Notes: generated by a model from the letters alone, not told the origin. A stretch of DNA of 64,000 nucleotides from Microthrixaceae bacterium (GCA_027493675.1 JAOSKI010000002.1:87292-151291), one strand, 5' to 3'; shown: positions 1-9,902, counted from the first letter of the stretch. Translations and numbers: made by a program.

Positions 1-2
1 TG

Positions 3-515
3 CTGAGCGAGCTGACCGAGGTGGCTCAGCAGACCGTGGAGGCCACGCTTGCGAGATGGCGGAGTCCTACGACCGGGAGCAACGGGGTTCGCTCTGGTCG
101 AGGTGGCGGGGGGGCTGGCGGTTCCAGAGCGACGAGTGGGCCGCACCCTATGTGGAGCGCTTCGTGCTGACCGGTCAGTCGGCGGAGGCTGTCCGCGGCG
201 GCCCTGGAGACCATGGCGATCGTTGCCTACAAGCAGCCGATCAGCAGGGCACAGATCGCAGCCATCCGTGGGGTGAACGTGGATGGCGTGATTCGCACGC
301 TGGTCCAACGTGGGTACATCGCGGAGATCGGCCAGGACCCGGGTCCCGGCATGGCGACGCTGTTCGGGACGACAGGCTTCTTCCTGGAGCGCGTCGGGCT
401 CAACTCGATCGACGAGCTGCCTTCGCTCGGGGACTTCATCCCGGAAGCGGATGTGGTGGAGATGCTCGAACACGGCCTCCGTCTCGACGCCGGGGACGGC
501 GAGAATCGGGGATGA
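3..515 (+). CDS. scpB: Segregation and condensation protein B (partial, frame-broken)
   Basis: ScpB is the winged-helix subunit of the SMC-ScpAB condensin that organises and segregates the chromosome. The N-terminus lies before the window. The last 100 residues (from 213) carry the family signature AIVAYKQPISRAQIAAIRGV, then TLFGTT.FFLERVGL and the ending ELPSLGDFIPE. Upstream, matching peptides lie in three different frames (LSELTEVAQQTVEATLARW, AESYDREQRG, FALVEVAGG, WRFQSDEWAAPYVERF), which implies about four one-base indels near 59, 88, 112 and 185, mostly in G runs. These look like sequence errors. The stop overlaps the rluB start (ATGA). Confidence 0.9.
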
Positions 516-1327
516 CCGCCCCACGCCCGCCGACCACGGGCGATGGCGCGGCCCAGGGTGAGCGACTCCAGAAGGTCCTGGCACGCGCAGGCATCGGCAG
601 CAGGCGCCGATGTGAGGACCTCATCTCCGCGGGTCGGGTGACCGTCAACGGTGAGTTGGCAGTGCTCGGGCGTCGAGTCGACACCGCCATCGACGAAGTG
701 GCCCTCGACGGCGTGGTCGTGGCCGTCGACCCTTCGCTGGTGCACCGCCTGCTCAACAAGCCCGTTGGGGTGGTCACGACGGCGTCGGACACCCACGGCA
801 GGCCCACCGTGTTGGAGTTGGTGCCCGACGACCCGGTGGTGCATCCGGTGGGTCGTCTCGACATGGACAGCGAGGGTCTGTTGCTGCTGACCAACGACGG
901 GTCCCTGACCCATCGCCTCACCCACCCCGGGTTCGGGGTGCCAAAGGAGTACCTGGTCGAAGTCGAGGGCACCCCTTCGCGGGCGGCCGTGCGGGCGCTG
1001 CGTGACGGCGTGGACCTCGACGACGGCCCGAGCGCTCCGGCAAAGGTGTCGGTGGTGCATGACAACTTGCTGCGGATCACGATCCACGAGGGTCGCAACC
1101 GCCAGGTCCGTCGCATGTGCGACGCGGTCGGCCACCCGGTGGTGCGCCTCGTGCGTACCCGAATCGGTCCACTGCGCGACACCCGCCTCGCGCCCGGGCA
1201 GTGGCGTGACCTGACCAACGACGAGGTCCGCGAGTTGGAACGTGCGGCCTACGGCACCGACACCGCATCTCCCAGAACGAGGCCTTCTGCGCCAAAGCGG
1301 AGAGGCACCCGCGGTCGGCGCGTATAG
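512..1327 (+). CDS. rluB: 23S rRNA pseudouridine synthase, RluB/RsuA family
   Basis: This enzyme isomerises a uridine in ribosomal RNA to pseudouridine. The 271-residue product has an N-terminal S4 RNA-binding domain (RLQKVLARAGIGSRR, about residues 15-60). A RsuA/RluB catalytic domain follows, with the motif PVGRLDMDSEGLLLLTNDG, where the Asp of GRLD is the catalytic residue, and the signature EGRNRQVRRM. The reading frame is intact with a basic tail. The ATG overlaps the scpB stop by four bases, the usual actinobacterial scpA-scpB-rluB coupling. RluB is preferred by synteny; substrate position cannot be read from sequence. Confidence 0.93.
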   Translation: MTAPRPPTTGDGAAQGERLQKVLARAGIGSRRRCEDLISAGRVTVNGELAVLGRRVDTAIDEVALDGVVVAVDPSLVHRLLNKPVGVVTTASDTHGRPTVLELVPDDPVVHPVGRLDMDSEGLLLLTNDGSLTHRLTHPGFGVPKEYLVEVEGTPSRAAVRALRDGVDLDDGPSAPAKVSVVHDNLLRITIHEGRNRQVRRMCDAVGHPVVRLVRTRIGPLRDTRLAPGQWRDLTNDEVRELERAAYGTDTASPRTRPSAPKRRGTRGRRV

Positions 1328-1330
1328 CCT
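1325..1330 (+). promoter_or_regulatory. -10 box TAGCCT of a leaderless aroH start
   Basis: TAGCCT ends seven bases before the ATG at 1338, so the transcript would begin at or next to the start codon. This favours 1338 over the in-frame ATG at 1350. Confidence 0.5.
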
Positions 1331-1337
1331 CGGCCTG

Positions 1338-1702
1338 ATGCCTCACGCGATGCGTGCCCTGCGCGGTGCCACCACTTTGGAAGTCGACGACGAGCCGCAC
1401 ATGGTCGAGAGGGTGACCGAGCTCCTCTCGGAGATGCTCGAACGCAATGATGTGGTCCACGAGGACCTCGTCTCCATCCTGTTCAGCGCCACACCGGATC
1501 TCCATTCGGCGTTCCCCGCCCGCCGCCCGGCGCATGGGTCTGGGCGACGTGCCACTCATGTGCTCCCAGGAGCTGGATGTGGACGGTGCAACTCCGAGGT
1601 GCATCCGCGTCATGATCCACCTGAGCTCCACGCGCCCGTGACGAGATGCGCCACGTCTACCTCGAGGGCGCACGCGGCCTGCGTGACGACCTGCCGGAGT
1701 GA
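1338..1702 (+). CDS. aroH: Chorismate mutase, AroH class (frame-broken)
   Basis: AroH converts chorismate to prephenate, the substrate of the next gene product. The monofunctional AroH fold is recognised from MRALRGATT (catalytic Arg), RELL-like helix ELLSEMLERND, the stretch SILFSATPDLHSAFPA, then LMCSQELDVDGATPRCIRV with the Cys, Glu and Arg of the active site, and finally RHVYLEGARGLRDDLPE with the active-site Tyr. These pieces lie in three frames, with breaks near 1520 and 1640. With the breaks repaired it is about 121 residues, normal for the family. It is followed within five bases by tyrA. Confidence 0.85.
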
Positions 1703-1706
1703 CGCC

Positions 1707-2801
1707 GTGAGCTCGCGGATTGGAGCGCACTCGGGCGCGGCACGTCGCCGGGTGGCGTTGGTCGGCACCGGGCTGATCGGCGGATCGGTGGGGTTGGCCC
1801 TGAGGTCATCGGGTTGGCACGTGACAGGTACCGACGAGCACGCCCCGACCCTGGCCCAGGCCTTGGAGCTGGGTGCTGTCGACGCTGCGGGGGTGGACCC
1901 CACAGCGGAGCTGACCGTGATCGCAACCCCGGTCGGCTCGGTCCCGCAACTGGCCCGCCAGGCTCCTCGAGCGTGGGGAGTGGTGACCGACGTGGGGAGT
2001 GTGAAGGCGCCCGTTGTGGCAGCTGTGGACGAGCCATGCTTCGTGGGCGGTCATCCGATGGCCGGCTCGGAGGCGCTCGGGATCGAAGGGGCCCGCGCGG
2101 ACCTGTTCCACGGCGCAACATGGGCTCTCACGCCGAACGACCGCACCGACCCGGATGCGCTCTCGTTGGTCCACAGCGTGGTGCGTTCGCTGGGTGCGGA
2201 AGTGGTGACTCTCGACCCGCAGCGACACGACCGCCTCGTCGCGACGGTGTCGCACGTCCCTCACCTGACCGCGGCCGCGCTGATGAGCGTGGCCGACGAC
2301 CGAGCGGTGGAGCATCCGGCGCTCAAGCGACTTGCCGCCGGAGGGTTCCGGGACATGACCCGAATAGCGGCCGGCGATCCGCGGATCTGGTTGGACATAT
2401 GCAACGACAATGCCGATGCGATCTGTGAGGTGCTCGACGGGCTGTTGGAGTCCCTGAGCGAGATCCGCTCGATCGTCGCCGAGCAGCGGAACGACGAGCT
2501 CGCCGAACGACTCACACGTGCGCAGGTGGCTCGCCGCAACCTGCCTTCGGGAGCGCCCGCTGCATCGGAGTTGGTGGAGATGCGCGTCGAGGTCACCGAC
2601 CGGCCCGGCGAGTTGGCTGCGGTCACGACCATGGCCACCGAGGCCGACATCAACGTCTATGACATCGAGGTCCTCCATGCCGTGGGTGCAGCAGGTGCGA
2701 TGTTGATCCTGGTGGTCGCGCGCGAGGACGCCGACGCGTTCAGTCGCAGCCTGGAGATCAGTGGCCGTCACGTCGGTGTCCATCCGATGGGTGACGCCTG
2801 A
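1707..2801 (+). CDS. tyrA: Prephenate dehydrogenase with ACT domain
   Basis: TyrA oxidatively decarboxylates prephenate to 4-hydroxyphenylpyruvate on the tyrosine pathway. The 364-residue product starts at a GTG and has a Rossmann motif [10 protein letters not shown] near residue 17, the substrate-binding stretch [20 protein letters not shown], the conserved VSHVPH with its catalytic-region His, and [18 protein letters not shown]-terminal ACT domain (about residues 285-360, [17 protein letters not shown]) suggests feedback control by an amino acid. The frame is intact. Its TGA overlaps the aroA ATG, so aroH-tyrA-aroA look translationally coupled. Confidence 0.92.
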   Translation: MSSRIGAHSGAARRRVALVGTGLIGGSVGLALRSSGWHVTGTDEHAPTLAQALELGAVDAAGVDPTAELTVIATPVGSVPQLARQAPRAWGVVTDVGSVKAPVVAAVDEPCFVGGHPMAGSEALGIEGARADLFHGATWALTPNDRTDPDALSLVHSVVRSLGAEVVTLDPQRHDRLVATVSHVPHLTAAALMSVADDRAVEHPALKRLAAGGFRDMTRIAAGDPRIWLDICNDNADAICEVLDGLLESLSEIRSIVAEQRNDELAERLTRAQVARRNLPSGAPAASELVEMRVEVTDRPGELAAVTTMATEADINVYDIEVLHAVGAAGAMLILVVAREDADAFSRSLEISGRHVGVHPMGDA

Positions 2802-4193
2802 TGGTCACAGGGGATCGCGCCGCGGAGGACCCCTTCGGGCTCGGTCTGCTGGCGGATCCCCTGACCATCGAGCCGCTGGGGAGGCCGCTGGATGCCACCG
2901 TGGTGGTGCCGGGGTCGAAGTCGATCACGAACCGGGCCCTGGTGTGCGCAGCGTTGGCGTCGGGCACCTCTGTGGTCAGAGGTGCGCTGTTGTCCGGTGA
3001 CACCGAGGCCATGGTCGGCTGCCTGACCGAGCTCGGCGTCCGCTGTGAGGTTGACCCCCGCAGGTGCAGCGGACCGCGGCGATCGACGTGGGCCGACCGT
3101 GGTGGTCCATGGCGGAGGAATGCAGGGTGGACGCCTGCGCGGCGGTGATGGCGCAGTGCTGGATGCCCGGCTGTCGGGAACCACCGCGAGGTTCATCGCC
3201 CCGCTGTGCGTGCTAGGTGGATCGACGGTGGTCCTCGACGGTGATGTCCCGCTGCGAGAGAGGCCCATGGGCGACCTCTGGGCAGCGTTGTCCGAGCTGG
3301 GTGCGGAGGTCGTTCCACTCGGTACCGACGGCCACCTCCCGGTGGAGCTTTGCGCAGCCCCTGAGGGGATCAGGGGTGGCTCGGTCGTCGTCAAGGGCGA
3401 CGTCTCCAGCCAGTTCCTGAGCGGGCTGCTGCTCTCGGCCCCTGCGATGCCCGAGGGGTTGAGCGTCACCCTCGACGGTCCGCTCGTGTCGAAGCCGTAC
3501 GTCGATATGACCATCGGAGTCATGCGGTCCTTCGGCGCCGAAGTCGAGCGGCGCGAGGTGGGTGGGCAGATCCTCGGGTTCGATGTGGCACCCCCGACGC
3601 TACGAAGCGCGCGAGTTCGCAGTGGAGCCCGACGCGTCGAGCGCCTCGTACTTCTTCGCCCTGGCGGCGGTGACTGGCGGAAGGGTGGCGTCGAAGGCCT
3701 GGGCAGTGGCTCCTTGCAAGGCGATCTCGGGTTCACCGCAGTGCTGGCGTCGATGGGTGCCGAAGTGCACAGCACAGAGGGTCATACCGAGGTGCGTGGC
3801 ACCGGTCGGCTCACCGGAGTGGAGGTGGACATGGTCGACATCTCCGACACGGCGCCCACGCTCGGAGCTGTCGCACCGCTTGCGACGAGCCCGACGACGG
3901 TGACGGGCATCGGCTTCGCGCGCGGCAAGGAGACCGACCGGATCGCCGCGGTGGTGGCGGAGTTGAACCGTCTGGGGATCGCTGCGTCGGAGACGAGTGA
4001 CGGGTTCGTCGTGCCACCCGGAAGGGTGACGCCCGCGGTGGTGCGTACCTATGACGACCATCGCATGGCGATGAGCTTCGCGGTCCTCGGACTTGCCTCC
4101 GGTGGGGTGTCGATCGCCGATCCGGGGTGTGTGTCCAAGACGTTTCCCGGTTTCTGGCGGGCGGTCGAACGACTACGGAGCGAGACTCCGTAG
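2801..4193 (+). CDS. aroA: 3-phosphoshikimate 1-carboxyvinyltransferase (EPSP synthase), frame-broken
   Basis: EPSP synthase joins shikimate-3-phosphate and phosphoenolpyruvate in the step before chorismate synthase. Family marks are [19 protein letters not shown] (S3P binding), [25 protein letters not shown], the late KETDRIAAV and [15 protein letters not shown]. The protein changes frame near 3055, 3590 and 3700. The piece [20 protein letters not shown] lies in a separate frame between the last two breaks. All conserved blocks are present and in order, so the gene is probably intact in the organism. It overlaps tyrA by one base and is followed by cmk. Confidence 0.9.
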
Positions 4194-4196
4194 GAT
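4191..4196 (+). promoter_or_regulatory. -10 box TAGGAT ahead of cmk
   Basis: TAGGAT lies at the 3' end of aroA. An ATG stands exactly six bases after it at 4203, but that ATG opens only an eight-codon frame that overlaps the cmk start. The cmk ATG at 4220 has its own GAGGAG site. Confidence 0.35.
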
Positions 4197-4219
4197 GATC
4201 TGATGCGAGGAGCAGCCCG

Positions 4220-4879
4220 ATGCGGGTGATTGCCATCGACGGGCCGGCCGGTTCGGGGAAGTCCACCGTCGGGCGCCGCCTGGCCGAGCGCCTGGGCCTG
4301 ACCTATCTCGATACGGGCGCGATGTACCGGGCGGTGGCCTTCGCCGCGATCCGCCAGGGGATCGACCCCGAGGAGTCCGAGCGTGTGGCCGCCCTGGCGC
4401 GGGCCATCGACATAGTCGTGGATGACCGGGGCGTGAAGGTCGACGACATCGACGCCACTGTCGAGATACGTGGCCCGGAGGTCACCTGCGCGGTGTCGGT
4501 GGTGGCCGCCAACTCCGAGGTTCGCTCGGAGCTGCGAGCTCGCCAACGTGCTTGGGCCATCGAGCGCGGAGGTGGTGTCATCGAAGGGCGCGACATCGGA
4601 ACGGTGGTGTTCCCCGACGCGTTGCTGAAGGTGTACCTCACCGCTTCGGCGGAGGTGCGCGCTTCGCGGCGTGCCAAGGAGATGACCGATCTCGACTATG
4701 ACGACGTGGCAGCGGACATCGCCCGGCGCGATGCAGCCGACTCGGGGCGCAGCGACAGTCCACTGGCCACCGCGGGAGATGCCGTGACCGTCGATACGTC
4801 CGTGATGGGTATCGACGAGGCAGTTGACGAGTTGGTCGAGATGGTACGGCTGCGGGTGGCCGACACAGAGGGTGCCTGA
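4220..4879 (+). CDS. cmk: Cytidylate kinase
   Basis: Cmk phosphorylates CMP and dCMP to the diphosphates. The 219-residue product has the P-loop GPAGSGKSTV at residue 8, the CMP-binding stretch YLDTGAMYRAV, the family signature EGRDIGTVVFPDA and RRAKEMTDLDYDDV before a C-terminal VDTS.MGIDEAVDELV. The ATG is preceded by GAGGAG nine bases upstream. The frame is intact and its TGA overlaps the plsC ATG. Cmk next to an acyltransferase and Der is a common actinobacterial order. Confidence 0.95.
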   Translation: MRVIAIDGPAGSGKSTVGRRLAERLGLTYLDTGAMYRAVAFAAIRQGIDPEESERVAALARAIDIVVDDRGVKVDDIDATVEIRGPEVTCAVSVVAANSEVRSELRARQRAWAIERGGGVIEGRDIGTVVFPDALLKVYLTASAEVRASRRAKEMTDLDYDDVAADIARRDAADSGRSDSPLATAGDAVTVDTSVMGIDEAVDELVEMVRLRVADTEGA

Positions 4880-5577
4880 TGGCATCCGCTCGACCGGGAG
4901 CCGGCTCCCAGGAGGTCGGGAGCGAAGCGGCCCACCTGAAGCCTGTCGGTCGTGGTGCCGACCTGCTCTACCGATCCATCGTGGGGGTTGCGAGGCTTGT
5001 TGCGAAGGTCCTTTGGCGCTTCGAGGTGGTCGGGAAGGATCGCCTGCCGAGCGTCGGGCCGTTCATTCTGTGCGCGGTGCACCGCTCGTATGTCGACTTC
5101 CTGATCGTAGGGATGTCGGTTCCGAGGCGTATGCGCTACATGGCCAAGGACTCGTTGTGGCGGGTGTCTGCCCTGGGGCGGTTCATCGAGATGATCGGGG
5201 CCTTCCCCGTAGACCGCACCGGGGCGGACCGGACCGCGCTGCGTCGCGCCGAGGAGGCCATCGCGGGTGGAGAACCGCTGGTGATGTTCCCGGAGGGGCA
5301 GCGCCGACGAGGCCCCTCGGTCACCGATATGCAGCAGGGTCCCGCGTTCGTGGCCTGTCGCAACCGGGTGCCGATCGTTCCGGTGGGGATCGGCGGATCA
5401 GACCGGGCGATGCCGATCGGATCGAAGATGGTCCGCCCGGCGAAGGTTCGTGTGGTGATCGGTGAGCCGATCTATCCGGATGTGCCCTTGGAGGGACGGG
5501 TGCCTCGCAGGGTGGTGGAGGCAACCACCGAGCAGCTGAGGCAGACCCTGCAGGATCTGTACGACTCGGTCCGCTGA
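4879..5577 (+). CDS. plsC: 1-acyl-sn-glycerol-3-phosphate acyltransferase
   Basis: PlsC-type enzymes add the second acyl chain to lysophosphatidic acid at the membrane. The 232-residue protein shows the catalytic HX4D as HRSYVDFL, the substrate motif FPEGQRRRG near residue 139 and the late block VPIVPVGIGGS. An N-terminal hydrophobic stretch (SIVGVARLVAKVLWRF) may dock it to the membrane. The frame is intact and overlaps cmk by one base. The acyl acceptor is inferred from family only. Confidence 0.88.
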   Translation: MASARPGAGSQEVGSEAAHLKPVGRGADLLYRSIVGVARLVAKVLWRFEVVGKDRLPSVGPFILCAVHRSYVDFLIVGMSVPRRMRYMAKDSLWRVSALGRFIEMIGAFPVDRTGADRTALRRAEEAIAGGEPLVMFPEGQRRRGPSVTDMQQGPAFVACRNRVPIVPVGIGGSDRAMPIGSKMVRPAKVRVVIGEPIYPDVPLEGRVPRRVVEATTEQLRQTLQDLYDSVR

Positions 5578-5628
5578 ACGACCCTGTGCTCGACGGCACG
5601 CTCTTCCGGGCGTGCAACCCGCTGGTCC

Positions 5629-6021
5629 TCAGACAGGCATCGCGACGCCGATCCAGATGGCGGCCGCACCGAACAGGGAGCTCATGGCACCTCCCACGGC
5701 GAGCAACGCCTTGTTGCCACGCGCCATCTGATGGATCACAGCACCGACACCCGAGAGCGTGACCACGACCAGCTTGAGCTCGATCTCGGGATGCGGGATC
5801 TCGTCGAGCGGTATCGCCATGACGCTCCACAGCCCGGTTATCACAGCCACGCCGAATGCCGGCCACGCCACCCGGTTGAATGCCCTCGCGACGCGGTTGG
5901 GAGCGTCGGGTGCCAGCTCACGCACGGTGGGGAGGATCCCCGCGATGGCGAACTGCCCGCCCACCCAGACCGCCGCGGCGGTCACGTGCAGGAACAGGCG
6001 CAGGGCGTCGACGCTCAGCAT
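5629..6021 (-). CDS. Small four-helix membrane protein (CopD/DUF4149-like)
   Basis: The product has about 130 residues and four predicted membrane helices. It opens MLSVDALRLFLHVTAAAVWV, with the His-x6-Trp pattern seen in CopD-like integral proteins. Helices at FGVAVITGLWSVMAI, LKLVVVTLSGVGAVIHQM and AVGGAMSSLFGAAAIWIGV follow. The longer open frame upstream lies inside ispH, so the ATG at 6021, eight bases after the ispH stop, is the likely start. It probably shares the ispH transcript. No function can be assigned; a haem- or copper-binding role is only suggested by the family pattern. Confidence 0.65.
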   Translation of the reverse strand: MLSVDALRLFLHVTAAAVWVGGQFAIAGILPTVRELAPDAPNRVARAFNRVAWPAFGVAVITGLWSVMAIPLDEIPHPEIELKLVVVTLSGVGAVIHQMARGNKALLAVGGAMSSLFGAAAIWIGVAMPV

Positions 6022-6028
6022 CGGTTCG

Positions 6029-7148
6029 TCACGCCAGGTCCGCGAGGACTTGTGAGGCCGGTCGGTTGCGGTCGTTGACCGCGGGTACGGCGCCGGGATC
6101 GGCACCCAGGCCGGCGGCGGCCGCGATGTCAATCGCAGCGAGCAGGTCCCGCATGGAGCGTGGGGGAGGGAAGTACTCCTGTTCGTCGGTCACGCGGATC
6201 TCCTCCACGCCGTCGCTCGGGGAGAGCGCGTCGATCACCGACAGCACCAGCTCCTCGGGCGCCGAGGCACCGGCTGTCACGCCGACGGTGCCACGGAGGT
6301 CCGAGGGCAGCTCGTCGGCTGCGTTGATGCGCAGGACGGTCGAACAGCCTGCTTCGCGTGCCAGCTTCTCGAGGGCCCGGGTGTTGGAGGAGTTCGCCGA
6401 ACCGATGACGACGACGGCATCACAACGTGACGCGATCTCCAACAGAGCGGTCTGACGGTTGGTGGTCGCGAAGCACAGGTCGCTGCGTCCGGGCATCCAC
6501 GTCTCGGGAAAGCGTTCGCGGGTGGCGTCGGCCACGTCGGCCCAGTCGCGGTGCGAGAGCGTGGTCTGTGCGAGCAGGGCGACCGGTGTCTCGAGCTCCG
6601 GCAGGCGTCCACCTCCTCGATGCTCTCGACCCGGTGGATCGCCTCGGGGGCCACGGCCATCGTGCCGGCTGCCTCCTCGTGGCCCTCATGGCCGACGTAG
6701 ACGATGCTGTATCCCTTGTTGGCCCTCACCTTGACCTCGTGGTGGACCTTGGTCACCAGCGGGCACACGGCATCCACGACGAACCCCCGGTCTCGCGGGC
6801 GGCCCTCACCACCTCGGGTGCCGAGCCGTGCGCGGAGAGCATGAGCGGGCGCCCGGGCGGGACGTCGTCGATGTCGTCGACGAACACGACGCCCAGATCC
6901 TCGAATCGGCGAACCACGATCCGGTTGTGCACGATCTCGTGGTAGCAGTACACAGGCGGCTCGAACGCACGCACCATCCATGCGAGTGCCTTGATGGCCA
7001 TCTCGACACCGGCGCAGAACCCCCTGGGTGCCGCCAACAGGACCCGGCCGACACCGGCCTCACGATCATCACCCACGATGCCCTCGTCCTCCGCCTGGTT
7101 GCGCCGCCCGTCGAGGCTCTGTGTGGATGTGCCGTGACGCCCGCTCAC
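6029..7148 (-). CDS. ispH: 4-hydroxy-3-methylbut-2-enyl diphosphate reductase (frame-broken)
   Basis: IspH is the [4Fe-4S] enzyme that makes IPP and DMAPP at the end of the MEP isoprenoid pathway. The three cluster cysteines are visible: APRGFCAGVEMA near the N-terminus, FVVDAVCPLVTKVHHEV in the middle and DLCFATTNRQ in the last third. Supporting blocks are YCYHEIVHN and VVVIGSANSSNT. They lie in three frames, with breaks near 6790 and 6600. The GTG at 7148 is chosen because TAGGAT ends seven bases before it; a GTG at 7076 is an alternative. Confidence 0.9.
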
Positions 7149-7155
7149 ATCCCCG

Positions 7156-7161
7156 ATCCTA
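7156..7161 (-). promoter_or_regulatory. -10 box TAGGAT of a leaderless ispH start
   Basis: On the minus strand TAGGAT is followed by seven bases and then the in-frame GTG at 7148. No ribosome binding site precedes that codon. Confidence 0.5.
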
Positions 7162-7203
7162 CAAGTGGCGGTCGGGTGCCAAGCATCACGGCGGAGCCCT
7201 GTG

Positions 7204-8450
7204 TCATGGATCGTGGCGGTAGGCGAGGACGTCGTCGAAGTGCGCCAGAACCTCGTCACCGAGGCCGACGGGCTGCTCATCCAACCCGGATCGGTAGCGG
7301 AGCTCGGCGGTCACGAAGTGGTTGACCTCCTGCCACACCTCCGGGACCAGGTGCGTTCGGGGGCCTGCGGCATCCGTCGTCGCCGAGCGCGAGCAGAGCG
7401 TCGGGGATCGGAAGGTTCGTGGCGCGGGCAAGGGCCGCGATACCACCGTCGCCGATCTCACACAGGTCGGTAAAGGCGTTGTTGTGTCCGGCCCGGTCGA
7501 GCTCCACCAGTCGACGCTCTCCGGGGGTGTGGCGGTAGCCGGTGCGGGCGTCGGCAACCGAGGTGATGCGGTCGCCGCGGGCGGCCATCCAGGTGATTGC
7601 CTTGTCGGCGGGCAGGACCGGCGAAAGTCCGAGGGCGAGGCTCAGTTCGGAGATGCCGGCCGCCATCGGGATCGCTGCCGGCACGTCGTCGCGGGTGAGG
7701 AGCCGAAGCGATGTGCCGCCACCGGCGGAATGGCCGATCGGGAACACGGTGTCGGCGTCGATCACGCCTTCGAGTACCCCACCGGGATCGGCGGTGGCGG
7801 CCCGGGCGGCCCGTATCGCCTCATCTGCTATCCGGGTATCGGAGCGGGCACGGGCGACCCGCTCGCCCAACACCGCTGCGAGACCCCGCTCGAGGTAGTC
7901 GGGGGCGATCACGACGAAACCCCAGGTGGCCAGATGCGTGGTCAGGGCCGTGCTGGTGAGCCTGAATCCTGCGAAGCCGTGGGAGAACAACACCAGCGGG
8001 AACGGACCCCCGGGCGCAGGAGGCAGATCACGGAAGGCGTCGGTGACATACGGCGGGTCAACCGACGGGTCCAGGAGGCTGTCCACCCATGCCGGGACGA
8101 AGTCCCGGACGTGGTAGACGTCGTTGGGTCGACCCGCTGCGGCGGCCGGCTCGGCCGGGTACCACACCTCCATGTCGCGGTCGCCGAGGCTGATGGTCAT
8201 CACCCCGGCGGCATACGGGCCGGGTTCGGCGTAGGCGGCCTCGGAGGCCCGGGGCACCGTGTTCGGCGAGGGTCCGGTGGCGGCTTCGGGCGGTGGGGAC
8301 ACACGCGGACACCATGGCCAGCAACGCTGCAAGGCCGATGGCCACAGCGCCGGGTAGCGGGCATGCAAGCCTTCGTGGCGCCGGCACGGCCTCATTACGG
8401 GCCCGTCGGAGAGCGGACCTCCCGCGTGTGGAGCCGCCACTGGTCCGCAT
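7204..8450 (-). CDS. Lipoprotein alpha/beta hydrolase, PAF-acetylhydrolase-like (frame-broken)
   Basis: The product looks like an exported hydrolase anchored by lipid. A basic N-terminus is followed by a hydrophobic stretch (GAVAIGLAALLAMVSAC) ending in a lipobox-like VSAC. The hydrolase core has PLVLFSHGFAGFR for the oxyanion region, the nucleophile elbow GHSAGGGTS, and a late LDRAGHNNAF carrying the probable catalytic His. The fold and lengths resemble platelet-activating-factor acetylhydrolase and dienelactone-hydrolase relatives. Frames change near 8290 and 7390. The ATG at 8450 is six bases after a TAGACT box; ATG 8456 is too close to it. Confidence 0.75.
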
Positions 8451-8456
8451 CGCCAT

Positions 8457-8462
8457 AGTCTA
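8457..8462 (-). promoter_or_regulatory. -10 box TAGACT of the lipoprotein hydrolase
   Basis: TAGACT on the minus strand ends six bases before ATG 8450. It lies back to back with the TATCAT box of the divergent radical-SAM gene. Confidence 0.5.
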
Positions 8463-8480
8463 ACACGCCCCCCGAGCCGG

Positions 8481-8486
8481 TATCAT
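8481..8486 (+). promoter_or_regulatory. -10 box TATCAT of a leaderless DUF512 gene
   Basis: TATCAT ends seven bases before the TTG at 8494, and there is no room for a ribosome binding site. It supports a leaderless TTG start. Confidence 0.5.
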
Positions 8487-8493
8487 CTAAGCC

Positions 8494-9902
8494 TTGCGCG
8501 CAGCGGTTGTCTCCTCGGTCGCGCCCGGGTCCGCGGCGGAACAAGCCGGGCTGCTCGTGGGCGACGAACTGATCACGGTCTCGGGCCGACCCGTTCGTGA
8601 CGTCATCGAGTACCGCTGGGCGACCGACGAGGCCGAGGTCGGCCTGGAGGTACGCAGAGGCGGGCTGGAGCTGACCTTCGAGGTCTCCAAGGCGCCGGGT
8701 GCACCGCTGGGCGTGGAGGTCGACTCGCCTGTGTTCGACGAGGTGAGGACTGTGACAACCACTGCGAGTTCTGCTTCATCTACCAGCTGCCTCCCGGTAT
8801 GCGTCGCAGCCTCTACCTCAAGGACGACGACTACCGGCTGTCGTTCCTCTACGGCAACTTCACGACCCTCACGCGCTTCACCGAGGCCGACCTCGAGCGG
8901 GTGGTGACCGAGGGCCTCTCCCCATTGAACGTGTCGATCCACACCACCGACCCCGAGCTGCGCGCCGAGATGCTGCGCAACCGGCGTGGAGCCACGAGCC
9001 TGCGATGGCTGCGGGCACTGCTGGACCACGGGATCGAGGTGCACGCCCAGGTGGTCGTGTGCCCGGGCCGTAACGACGGTGAGGTGCTCGTGGACACCTT
9101 CACCGGCATCCTCGAGGAGTACCCGGAGTTGGCCGACGTGGCGGTGGTACCGCTGGGGGTGAGCCGTTTCAGCACCGAGTCGGCCATGCGTGCTCACACC
9201 CCCGAGGAGGCGCTGGCGGTCATCGAGGCGGTGAACGACGCACAGGTGATGTTCGGGGAGATCCTGGGGCACCCGATGGTCCACGCGGCTGACGAGTACT
9301 ACCTGCTCGCCGGTGTTCCGTTCCCCGAGGCCGAGGTGTACGGCGACTTCTCGATGCACGAGGACGGAATCGGGATGGCGCGTGCATTCGAGGTGGAGTT
9401 CAACGGCGACGTCGAGACCGGCATAGGGGTGCAGTCGGGCTTCTTCGACTGGGTCGACGGAGCCCCCGCGCACGGATACCGGGCACCACGCTCGGTCGGT
9501 GGCGAGAGCACCGCTGTGGCCTTGGGTTGCCGTGGGGACGCTCCGGTCGGCGTGCTGTCGGGGCCCTTGGGTTCGCGGGTGTTGGCGCCGTTGGTCGAGT
9601 CGCTGTGCCGGGACGACGTGAGGGTGATCGAGGTGCCGAACGACTACTTCGGTGGCAACACGGGGGTCACCGGGCTGATGGTGGGTGACGACCTCGTCAG
9701 GGCCCTCGCAGACCAGCCGAAGGGTCACCGCTACCTGCTTCCCGACGTGTGCCTGTCCCGCGGTGTGTTCCTCGACGGCATGTCACCCCGGGACCTACCC
9801 GTTCCGGTGGAGGTGATCCCCACCGACGGGGTGTCGCTACGGCGGGCTCTCTCACACCGGGGACATCCTCGCGTCCCTGTGCCGGAGACCTCCGATGCCT
9901 GA
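8494..9902 (+). CDS. PDZ-domain radical SAM / DUF512 iron-sulfur protein (one frame break)
   Basis: The N-terminus is a PDZ-like domain (VAPGSAAEQAGLLVGDELITV, residues 5-40). It is followed by a radical-SAM-like cluster motif CDNHCEFC near 8750-8775, a CxxxCxxC spacing, then FIYQLPPGMRRSLYLKDDDY and the DUF512 region with GNFTTLTRF, SIHTTDP and NDYFGGNTGVTGLM. The family is widespread in Actinobacteria, Cyanobacteria and Firmicutes and commonly precedes Der; its reaction is unknown. The frame switches near 8745, just before the cysteines, and possibly again near 9850, where LSHTGDIL in another frame resembles the normal C-terminus. Der starts within its last bases. Confidence 0.85.

Noticed and set aside
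227..1135. Long minus-strand open frame of 302 codons opposite scpB and rluB
   Set aside because: It is the antisense of clear coding sequence, has no family features and arises from high GC at third codon positions.
8746..8775. Programmed frameshift just before the radical-SAM cysteines
   Set aside because: No slippery sequence or downstream structure stands out and similar breaks occur in many genes here, so sequence error is simpler.
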